A stretch of 7,633 nt of DNA from Bacteroidales bacterium (GTDB lineage: Bacteria > Bacteroidota > Bacteroidia > Bacteroidales > VadinHA17), in the NCBI GenBank assembly GCA_013314865.1, contig JABUEV010000104.1:1-7633 (forward strand). Direction: 5' to 3'. Positions 1-5,499 of the stretch are shown in pieces. The position numbers were made by a program, and so were the translations under genes. The stretch's first letter is position 1. Each line of letters opens with the position of its first letter. The notes below the pieces were generated by a model. The model was not told the origin of the DNA, did not search any database, and was given only the letters and a program-made list of their open reading frames with translations.

Positions 1-19
1 ATAATATATTGAAAAATTT

Positions 20-35
20 TTCTGATTATTCAGAA
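20..35. repeat. Short perfect inverted repeat
   Basis: TTCTGA (20-25) and TCAGAA (30-35) are exact reverse complements around a 4-base loop TTAT. The right side is followed by TAAAGG, and a run of T (16-21) lies on the left, so it could form a weak stem-loop. No gene is close enough in the window to assign a role. Its sequence recurs in the arm of the hairpin at 184-231. Confidence 0.5.
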
Positions 36-183
36 TAAAGGATACTCCTATTTGGTATTTAATATCAAACAGCTTCGGATCGGAATGACGGTTACAGACT
101 GAAAAACAGACTCCTGAACTACTCCCTTATATTAGACCACTGATTAACAAATATAAGTTTTCTTATGATGATGATGTAATCCA

Positions 184-231
184 GTGTTAAATAACCAGAA
201 TAACTCTGCGAATTATTCTGATTATTAACAC
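184..231. repeat. Imperfect hairpin downstream of IS3 orfB remnant
   Basis: The arms are 184-203 (GTGTTAAATAACCAGAATAA) and 213-231 (TTATTCTGATTATTAACAC), with a 9-base loop. They pair over about 19 positions with one bulged A and one C/A mismatch. It lies about 55 bases beyond the orfB stop in the direction of orfB transcription. It could be a former terminator of the IS transcript, part of the IS end, or a palindromic extragenic repeat. There is no T-run after it on the minus strand, which weakens the terminator reading. Confidence 0.55.
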
Positions 232-286
232 ATTTTCTTTTTTGGTTACTTTTTTCTTTTGTTAACATCTCCAATTTCTGTTAATA

Positions 287-1130
287 TCACGCCAAAGACT
301 TGTACAGGCTGGCCGGGATCCTTCGACCAATGCCTTGATGACATAGCTGGTAGTTGTAGTAATCAAAATATTCCTTTAGTCCCTGGTATAGCTCCAGGCC
401 GTCAGAGGGCAATTAAATGTAAACGTAATCATACTTGACAGATCTCCACAGTCTTTCGATGAAGATGTTATCGATAACCCTACCCTTGCCATCCATGCTG
501 ATCCTGATCTCCTCACTATCCAGTTATTCAATCCACTCATGACAGGTAAACTGACTCCCCTGATCTGAGTTAATGATCTCCGGCTTCCCGTGCCCGGCTA
601 TAGCTTCTTTCGTGACATTAAAGCTGAAACTGGCATCAAGAGTATTGGGGATTTACCCCAACCGACAACATAGCGGCTGTAAACGTCAATAATCGCTGTC
701 AGATAAAGAAAGCCTTTTGGCATTGGAATGTACGTTATGTCTATTGCCCATACCTGATTAGGATGATCTATCATAAGCCCTTTCAACAAGTATGGCCTGA
801 TATACTGAGCCTGTCCAAGTCTGCTCAGGTTCTTTCTGGGATAAATGGTCATTAGACCCATTAACCTCATAACCTGCGTGTTCTTTTATGATTGGCAAGT
901 ATACCACGGGTAAGCAAAAGTCACGCATCCTTTTCACTCCTTCCGTAGGATGTTCAAGATAATGCTCATCCACCAGTCTCACAACCTTCAGGTTATCCTC
1001 ACTCTCCCTGGTATTTGTAATAAAAACTGCCCCTGCTTACACTTACAAGGTTGCACTGGCAGCGAATACTCAACGGCTCTTCACGATTAACTATACCAAG
1101 ACATTCGGCTACAGACCCGGTTTTTTCAAG
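287..1130 (-). pseudogene. IS3-family transposase OrfB (DDE integrase), broken
   Basis: Read on the minus strand across frames, this gives an almost full-length IS3 OrfB. The N-terminal part reads SRGSFYYKYQGE, then VDEHYLEHPTEGVKRMRDF, then MRLMGLMTIYPRKNLS. The rve catalytic domain follows with QVWAIDITYIPM, SDQGSQFT and FIERLWRSVKYDYVY, and then the C-terminal YNYQ..HQGIGRRIPASLY. The three catalytic acids are present: Asp (codon 739-741), Asp (563-565) and Glu (455-457); the last two are 36 codons apart, as the D(35)E motif requires. Frameshifts lie near 1010, between 880 and 910 (apparently two) and at 645-651. Stops replace codons at 524-526 and 413-415. It cannot make active transposase. 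The longest intact stretch, 598-870, is only a fragment and should not be taken as a gene. Confidence 0.88.
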
Positions 1131-1297
1131 TTTTTTTAAAAACTCACGCTCCATCTCTAACTGACCTATCTTGGCATACAGTTACTCAAGATCAGCATCC
1201 TCTTTCTTATCATGAACAGGTTCGTTAAAAAGTTCCGGCGCACGATCCAAAAATTCCTTCTTCCAGCGTGATATCAATGCAACTTCAAGTGATCTTG
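1131..1297 (-). pseudogene. IS3-family OrfA C-terminal remnant
   Basis: The minus strand reads ISRWKKEFLDRAPELF, then a charged segment, a stop at 1182-1184, and LYAKIGQLEMEREFLKK. This matches the end of IS3-family OrfA: the WKKEFL segment just after the helix-turn-helix, followed by the leucine-zipper-like helix typified by QLxxExxFLKKK. The upstream helix-turn-helix half is not recognisable. The junction with orfB contains two A-runs on the minus strand (at 1131-1138 and 1121-1126), the type of sequence at which IS3 elements make OrfAB by -1 frameshifting. In this decayed copy orfA and the start of orfB read in one frame, so whether slippage operated here cannot be judged. Confidence 0.72.
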
Positions 1298-1617
1298 AAA
1301 CGTATTAATATAAATTAGTTAACATGTTTCATGCTGCTGTCAAACAAAGTTATTAACAGAGCACAAATAATGACATATTTTTATCTGACAAAATCTGACA
1401 TTGTAACTTTTTGCCAATAATTAACAGGATTTGAATATTATAAATACCTTAATCAGACTATGCAACTTCCCGGGTATACAAGGTTGTATGAAAAAACCTC
1501 AAGATGAGCTGGCTCAATGGCTTATATTCCGGATATGGGTGCTCAGGCAAAAACCTGAAAAACAAGGAATCCGTTCTTCCTCGACAGAATGTCGGAACCT
1601 TAAAGCAGAATTATTAT
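1298..1617. other. Intergenic region upstream of ferredoxin operon
   Basis: No coding region is supported. An open frame at 1431-1631 from a TTG codon and a 40-codon frame from ATG 1504 exist, but neither resembles a known protein. The region may include the original end of the IS3 element. It contains three copies of TGACA (1371, 1386, 1396), two of them within an exact ATCTGACA direct repeat spaced 10 bp apart. The TTATTAACA at 1350-1358 repeats one at 222-230 in the same orientation. The operon promoter lies at its right edge. Confidence 0.5.
1383..1400. repeat. ATCTGACA direct repeat, 10-bp period
   Basis: ATCTGACA occurs at 1383-1390 and again at 1393-1400, exactly one helical turn apart. 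A third TGACA core lies at 1371-1375. Direct repeats with this phasing can be binding sites for a tandem-binding regulator or a transposase. The site is about 250 bp upstream of the ferredoxin start, rather far for a simple operator, so an IS-end origin is equally possible. Confidence 0.35.
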
Positions 1618-1637
1618 TACTTTTGAAATGATTTCAA
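1618..1637 (+). promoter_or_regulatory. Candidate promoter and palindromic operator of the sensor operon
   Basis: TACTTTTG at 1618-1625 matches the Bacteroidota -7 element TAnnTTTG exactly. It would put the transcription start near 1632 and leave a leader of about 17 bases before ATG 1649. No clear -33 TTTG is seen at the expected distance. Overlapping it is a perfect 15-base palindrome, TTGAAAT-G-ATTTCAA (1623-1637), which covers the end of the -7 element and the predicted start site. That is where a repressor or redox regulator would act, though the protein is unknown. The -7 match could be chance in A+T-rich DNA. Confidence 0.4.
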
Positions 1638-1648
1638 CGCACTATTAA

Positions 1649-1903
1649 ATGGCAAAGAAAATCGAGATGCAGATTTGTCTTGGCAGTTCCTGCTTCTCAC
1701 GGGGAAACAAGGAGGTTGTCGCATTTATAAGGGAATACCTGCGGAAAAACCATCTTAACGATAAAGTTGTGTTCAAAGGGGCACGCTGTATGGGATTATG
1801 CAGTAACGGGCCCAACCTGAGAATCAATGAAAAAATTATCGAAGGAGTCTCCCTCTCAGGTGTGGAGCAAATCCTCGAAAAAGAGTTTGGAAATATTAAA
1901 TAA
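1649..1903 (+). CDS. (2Fe-2S) ferredoxin, thioredoxin-like fold (NuoE C-terminal-like)
   Basis: This 84-residue protein is a small electron carrier of the thioredoxin-like [2Fe-2S] family, related to the C-terminal domain of NuoE/HydC. Four cysteines follow the family pattern Cx4C...Cx3C: C10 and C15 in CLGSSC, C47 and C51 in CMGLC, followed by NGPN. This makes a complete cluster site. No signal peptide or membrane segment is present, so it is cytoplasmic. ATG 1649 is preferred because it gives the normal short N-terminal strand before the first cysteine; M7 (1667) would shorten it. It is the first gene of the operon and ends 13 bases before the hydrogenase-like gene, which suggests it passes electrons to or from that protein. 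The partner is inferred from position alone. Proteins of this kind often lie beside [FeFe]-hydrogenase and NuoF-like subunits, which are absent here. Confidence 0.9.
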   Translation: MAKKIEMQICLGSSCFSRGNKEVVAFIREYLRKNHLNDKVVFKGARCMGLCSNGPNLRINEKIIEGVSLSGVEQILEKEFGNIK

Positions 1904-1916
1904 AACCAGAAAAATT

Positions 1917-3809
1917 ATGGAAAACATACCTCCCGTTCTGGTTATAAATGACAAAAAATGCAGGAACTCCTATTCCTGTGTAAGAGTCTGCCCTGTCAGC
2001 GCCATAGAGGTCAGGCCCCAGAGGGAGCACCCTGCCATTGTTCCCGACAGATGTGTGGGCTGTGGACTCTGCTTTGTGTCATGTTCACCAAAAGCAATTG
2101 AGTTCCGCGACTCAAAGGAAAATGCACGAAGACTTCTCTCATCTGAAAGGAAAACGGTCGCCCTGATAGCTCCCAGCATAGCTTCGGAGTTTGATGACAT
2201 AACCGACTACCGCAAATTTGTGGGCATGATAAGACTCCTGGGCTTTGACTATGTGCACGAAAACTCTTTCGGTGTTGACCTGATTGCTGCCGAATATGCC
2301 AATTTATTCGCAAAAGCCGAAGGAAAATATTACATTACAGCCAATTGCCCTGCCGTTGTAAAAATTATCGAGAAATATCACCCGGAGCTGGTTCCTAATC
2401 TGGCACCGCTGGTCTCTCCCATGATAGCCACCGCTAAAGTTGTTAAAGAGCTTTATGGGGATGACGTGGCGGTCATATACATCGGACCCTGCATCGACAC
2501 CAAGGATGAGATACTGCTCTATAAATCGGGCAAGCTGATAGAATGCGTCCTTACCTTTATTGAACTGCGTCAGCTTTTTGATGAAGCGGGCATACAGGAG
2601 CGAGTGGTTAAAATGTCGGAGTTTGATCCCCCCTACGGGCACTGGGGTGCCCTTTACCCTCTGCCGGCAGGAATTATACAGGCTGCCGGAATCAGACGTG
2701 ACATGGTTACCAGCAGTGTAATAACAGCTTCAGGAAAAGAGGAAGTACTGGAGGCAATCAGCGATTTTGAGAAGTATATCGACACTATGCATCATCATTT
2801 CAACCTCTTCTTCTGTCATGGATGTCTTCTTGGCCCCGGAATGGAACGGCATAATGAAAGATTCCGCAGAAGGGCGCTGGTAAGCCAATATGCAGTGAAA
2901 AGAGTGAATAAACTTGACAAGGAGCAATGGAAAAAGGATATTGAGCGTTGGTCGAAGCTCGATTTTTCACGAAGCTTCCATCCAAATGACCAGAGAATTC
3001 CTGAACCGCCAGAAGAGGCTGTAAACGAAGTTCTTAAAATAATAGGCAAAGAAAATGCAGACGATGAGGTAAACTGCGGGGCATGCGGATATAAGTCCTG
3101 CCGCGAGTTCGCATCCACTGTTGCGAAAGGGCTTGCAGTACCGGAAATGTGCCAGACTTACAACCTTCGCAATAAGCAACAATATATTGAGACCCTGCGG
3201 CAAACAAACCGGAAACTTGCTGAAACAAAAAAAGCTCTTAAAGAATCAGAAGAAGCTGCACTGAGAGAAAAGGAGATTGCACAGAACGCCAGTGACATGA
3301 TGAACAATATGCTTGAAAAACTCCCGACTGGAGTGGTCATCGTGGATGCCAATCTCAAAATCCTGCACTCCAATAAGAGCTTCATAAACATAATCGGTGA
3401 GGACGCAAAGGCAATCTCGGAGATAATACCCGGCCTTGCAGGTGCAGACCTTAAAACACTGCTCCCGTTCAATGTATATAATATGTTCACGTTCGTTCTT
3501 AAGGAGGATGAGCCTGTGGTAAGCAAGGATGTCCATCTTGACGAACGACTGCTTAATGTCTCAATATTCCCGATCAAGAAGAATAAGATGTGCGGCGCAA
3601 TTATACGCGACCTGTATTCTCCTGAGGTACAGGGCGAAGAAGTTACGGCAAGGGTGACTGAAGTGATAGAGAAAAACCTTGAAATGGTGCAGAAGATTGG
3701 CTTTCTCCTCGGGGAAGGGGCATCAGAGACAGAACAAATGCTTAACTCAATAATTGAATCATTCAGGAAAAAAAGAAACGCCGGAAACCAGAACAGAAAA
3801 AATCAATAG
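1917..3809 (+). CDS. Divergent [FeFe]-hydrogenase-like sensor with ferredoxin, FeS and PAS domains
   Basis: This 630-residue protein is probably a cytoplasmic hydrogen or redox sensor rather than a catalytic hydrogenase. Residues 10-63 form a 2[4Fe-4S] ferredoxin domain; the second motif is complete (C46, C49, C52, C56), but the first has Ser18 where Cys is expected. Residues 78-365 match the iron-only hydrogenase large-subunit domain, with H-cluster motifs TANCP (C144), GPCIDTKDE (C192) and FCHGCLLGPG (C300, C303). Residues 385-413 form a CxxCGYxxC...C iron-sulfur domain (C387, C390, C395, C412). Residues 418-458 are helical and charged, likely a coiled coil, and 463-570 look like PAS (GVVIVD, SNKSF). 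The architecture resembles the HsfB/HydS (group C or D) hydrogenase-like proteins. ATG 1917 is chosen: the longer reading from 1827 would overlap the ferredoxin gene by 77 bases and add an unrelated 30 residues. The phosphatase gene starts 3 bases after its stop. Confidence 0.87.
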   Translation: MENIPPVLVINDKKCRNSYSCVRVCPVSAIEVRPQREHPAIVPDRCVGCGLCFVSCSPKAIEFRDSKENARRLLSSERKTVALIAPSIASEFDDITDYRKFVGMIRLLGFDYVHENSFGVDLIAAEYANLFAKAEGKYYITANCPAVVKIIEKYHPELVPNLAPLVSPMIATAKVVKELYGDDVAVIYIGPCIDTKDEILLYKSGKLIECVLTFIELRQLFDEAGIQERVVKMSEFDPPYGHWGALYPLPAGIIQAAGIRRDMVTSSVITASGKEEVLEAISDFEKYIDTMHHHFNLFFCHGCLLGPGMERHNERFRRRALVSQYAVKRVNKLDKEQWKKDIERWSKLDFSRSFHPNDQRIPEPPEEAVNEVLKIIGKENADDEVNCGACGYKSCREFASTVAKGLAVPEMCQTYNLRNKQQYIETLRQTNRKLAETKKALKESEEAALREKEIAQNASDMMNNMLEKLPTGVVIVDANLKILHSNKSFINIIGEDAKAISEIIPGLAGADLKTLLPFNVYNMFTFVLKEDEPVVSKDVHLDERLLNVSIFPIKKNKMCGAIIRDLYSPEVQGEEVTARVTEVIEKNLEMVQKIGFLLGEGASETEQMLNSIIESFRKKRNAGNQNRKNQ

Positions 3810-3812
3810 GTT

Positions 3813-4997
3813 TTGACAAAAGAGTTTTTCATAGAAGTCAACAGCCAGCAGAGAAATCATGACGGTGAAAAAATTTGCGGTGATGTGTTCCTCTATCGTT
3901 ATATAAAGGAAGAGGACCGGGTTATTGCAGTTCTTTCAGACGGTATGGGTCATGGAGTGAAGGCCAATATCCTCGCGACCCTCACATCAACAATGGCTAT
4001 TAATTTCACACGCGAACATAAGGATATCCAAAAGATTGCCGAGATTATAATGAATACACTGCCGGTCTGCAGTGAAAGAAAAATAGCTTATTCAACATTT
4101 ACGATTGTTGACATAGAGAGCAGCGGTCGGACAAATATTCTCGAATATGACAACCCTTCAGTTGTAATACTAAGGGGGAAACAATTGTTTGATCCTTCCT
4201 GGAATAAGGTGGTTCTTGAGAAAGGGAAGCATGCAGGAAAGGTGCTTAACACCTGCTCTTTCATGCCGGTAAAAGAAGACAGAATCATATTTTTTTCCGA
4301 CGGTGTTGCACAGAGCGGGATGGGAAGTGATAACTATCCCTTTGGATGGGGAGCTGAAAATGTTGCAGCCTATGCTGCATCGCTTGCCGGCAATGAGCCT
4401 TCAATATCAGCATCGGCACTGGCAGGGAAAATAGTCACAATGGCACATAAAAACGACGGTTACAGGGCTAAGGACGATATCAGCTGTGCAGTTATTTATT
4501 TCAGGGAACCAAGAAAACTGCTGATAGCAACCGGCCCTCCGTATGAAAAAGAAAAGGATGCTCTTCTGGGTTCAAAAATCAGGGAATTCAAAGGAAAGGT
4601 TATAATCTGTGGAGGCACTACAGCTGATATTGTAGCACGTGAACTTAACAAATCCGTCGTTGACAATCTGGTCTTTGAAGATCCTGAACTTCCTCCTGAA
4701 AGCTTTATTGAAGGAATTGATTTGGTTACCGAGGGAATTCTCACTCTTCAGAAAGTGAATGAGATACTTAAAACCTATAACAACAGTGTAAAGCTTAACA
4801 AAGGACCTGCAGACAAAATTGTGAAGCTGTTGATGGAAAGTGATACTATACACTTTATTATCGGAACAAGAATCAATATTGCACATCAGGATCCAAGCAT
4901 GCCTGTTGATCTTGAAATGAGAAGAACCGTAGTAAAAAGAATTGCCAGACTTCTCGAAGAGAGATGGCTTAAAAAAGTCACTTTTGAGTTTATCTGA
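3813..4997 (+). CDS. SpoIIE/PP2C-family protein phosphatase with extra C-terminal domain
   Basis: This 394-residue protein is likely a metal-dependent serine/threonine phosphatase acting on an unidentified phosphoprotein. The SpoIIE domain spans residues 1-230 and shows the PP2C metal-binding motifs GD (D24), SDGMGHG (D43), FSDG (D163) and KDDIS (D221, D222). Residues 231-394 form a second domain with ATGPPY, CGGTTADIVAREL and EGIDLVTEGILTL motifs, which I do not recognise as a named fold; similar tails occur, as I recall, on phosphatases next to HsfB-like genes. No membrane segments or input domain are seen, so the input probably comes from the PAS protein encoded just upstream. TTG 3813 is chosen because the next in-frame ATG is M45, inside the active-site motif SDGMGHG; the TTG lies 3 bases after the upstream stop, which suggests translational coupling. 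The stop is 3 bases from the converging Nudix stop. Confidence 0.88.
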   Translation: MTKEFFIEVNSQQRNHDGEKICGDVFLYRYIKEEDRVIAVLSDGMGHGVKANILATLTSTMAINFTREHKDIQKIAEIIMNTLPVCSERKIAYSTFTIVDIESSGRTNILEYDNPSVVILRGKQLFDPSWNKVVLEKGKHAGKVLNTCSFMPVKEDRIIFFSDGVAQSGMGSDNYPFGWGAENVAAYAASLAGNEPSISASALAGKIVTMAHKNDGYRAKDDISCAVIYFREPRKLLIATGPPYEKEKDALLGSKIREFKGKVIICGGTTADIVARELNKSVVDNLVFEDPELPPESFIEGIDLVTEGILTLQKVNEILKTYNNSVKLNKGPADKIVKLLMESDTIHFIIGTRINIAHQDPSMPVDLEMRRTVVKRIARLLEERWLKKVTFEFI

Positions 4998-5000
4998 TAT

Positions 5001-5426
5001 CTATTTCCCAAGATATTCAACCACTTTCCTGAATAATACAGGCTGAATCAACGGGTGTGTAAGTTTCGCGGGCATTTTATCAAGCTGGATCACTTCGCCA
5101 ATCTCGGAGGAATCGGGTATTGAATTCATTTTTTTCACATCCGCATAATAAAGCTTCCCATATCCGGTTTTTCCATCTTCCATTACTGAATATACGGCCA
5201 CACTTTCAATAGTGAATTCAGATGCTCCTGTTTCCTCTATAAGTTCTCTTGAGGCAGCTTCATCAGGTGTCTCACTCTCCTCAACATGCCCTCCCGGAAT
5301 TTCCCATGTGACTCTTTTCCTGTGACGCACAAAAAGCCATTTCTCATTGAACCTGGTCACAATTACTGAAAAAAGTATCCTGCCTTCAGGCTGAAAAGCC
5401 GGCTCATAAAAATCAATCTTTATCAT
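5001..5426 (-). CDS. Nudix hydrolase
   Basis: This 141-residue cytoplasmic protein hydrolyses a nucleoside diphosphate linked to another moiety. The Nudix box at residues 46-68 fits GX5EX7REUXEEXGU exactly, with the catalytic REL-I-EE core at R60-E65 and the closing G67. The upstream VRHRKRVTWEIPGG segment is typical of MutT-like members, and the length is normal for a single-domain enzyme. The substrate cannot be read from the motif; an 8-oxo-dGTP or other nucleotide-pool cleaning role is possible but unproven. The start at 5426 gives a conventional N-terminal strand. It is transcribed toward the phosphatase gene, with only three bases between the two stop codons, and away from the metallophosphoesterase gene across a 65-bp gap. 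Confidence 0.93.
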   Translation of the reverse strand: MIKIDFYEPAFQPEGRILFSVIVTRFNEKWLFVRHRKRVTWEIPGGHVEESETPDEAASRELIEETGASEFTIESVAVYSVMEDGKTGYGKLYYADVKKMNSIPDSSEIGEVIQLDKMPAKLTHPLIQPVLFRKVVEYLGK

Positions 5427-5433
5427 TAAAATG

Positions 5434-5441
5434 TATATTTG
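5434..5441 (+). promoter_or_regulatory. Candidate -7 promoter element for metallophosphoesterase gene
   Basis: TATATTTG matches the Bacteroidota -7 consensus TAnnTTTG exactly and sits in the 65-bp gap between the divergent Nudix and metallophosphoesterase genes, pointing toward the latter. It would start transcription near 5448 and leave a leader of about 44 bases before ATG 5492. No clear TTTG is seen at the -33 position, which would fall in the 5' end of the Nudix gene. Confidence 0.4.
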
Positions 5442-5485
5442 CCGGGACTAAATTAATCATTAAGCCAAATCTTTTTACACATTAC

Positions 5486-5499
5486 AGCATCATGATGCT
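5486..5499. repeat. 14-bp perfect palindrome over the start codon
   Basis: AGCATCATGATGCT reads the same on both strands and contains both possible ATG start codons (5492 and 5495) of the metallophosphoesterase gene. It could be an operator, or could fold weakly in the mRNA and affect initiation. The centre is CATG, so without a loop it cannot form a tight RNA hairpin; a DNA-binding role or chance is more likely. Confidence 0.35.

Larger units (their letters stand above)
1..286. other. Non-coding flank with two hairpins
   Basis: No coding region could be supported on either strand here. The stretch is A+T-rich. It holds a short perfect inverted repeat at 20-35 and a longer imperfect one at 184-231, described separately. 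The two share the 11-mer TTCTGATTATT (20-30 and 215-225). It lies just beyond the 3' end of the decayed IS3 transposase, so part of it may be the IS end or a second remnant element, but no clear terminal inverted repeat or target-site duplication could be matched to the other side. Confidence 0.5.
287..1297 (-). mobile_element. Decayed IS3-family insertion sequence remnant
   Basis: The minus strand carries adjacent remnants of IS3-family orfA and orfB. The orfB remnant has a D-D-E catalytic core with the family D(35)E spacing. The element is dead: at least three in-frame stops (complementing 1182-1184, 524-526 and 413-415) and several frameshifts (near 1010, 880-910 and 645-651) interrupt it. 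The limits given are those of recognisable coding sequence, not of the element. I could not find convincing terminal inverted repeats or a target-site duplication. The 5' part of orfA, which normally encodes the helix-turn-helix, is missing or unrecognisable beyond 1297. Confidence 0.85.

Noticed and set aside
758..982. Minus-strand frame of 74 codons
   Set aside because: Only its first third is IS3 OrfB sequence; the remainder is out of frame after a frameshift, so it is part of the pseudogene.
287..1480. Terminal inverted repeats of the IS3 element
   Set aside because: Comparison of both flanks gave only short same-orientation matches such as TTATTAACA, not a convincing inverted pair.
1431..1631. 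Open frame of 66 codons from TTG
   Set aside because: No recognisable protein features, and it runs through the candidate promoter. The ATG frame at 1504-1626 (40 codons) is equally unsupported.
1827..1916. N-terminal extension of the hydrogenase-like protein from ATG 1827
   Set aside because: It would overlap the ferredoxin gene, and its 30 residues show no family similarity. ATG 1917 starts just before the ferredoxin domain and suits the operon spacing.
2816..3577. Minus-strand open frames inside the hydrogenase-like gene
   Set aside because: They are antisense shadows of a well-supported coding region and show no protein-family features.
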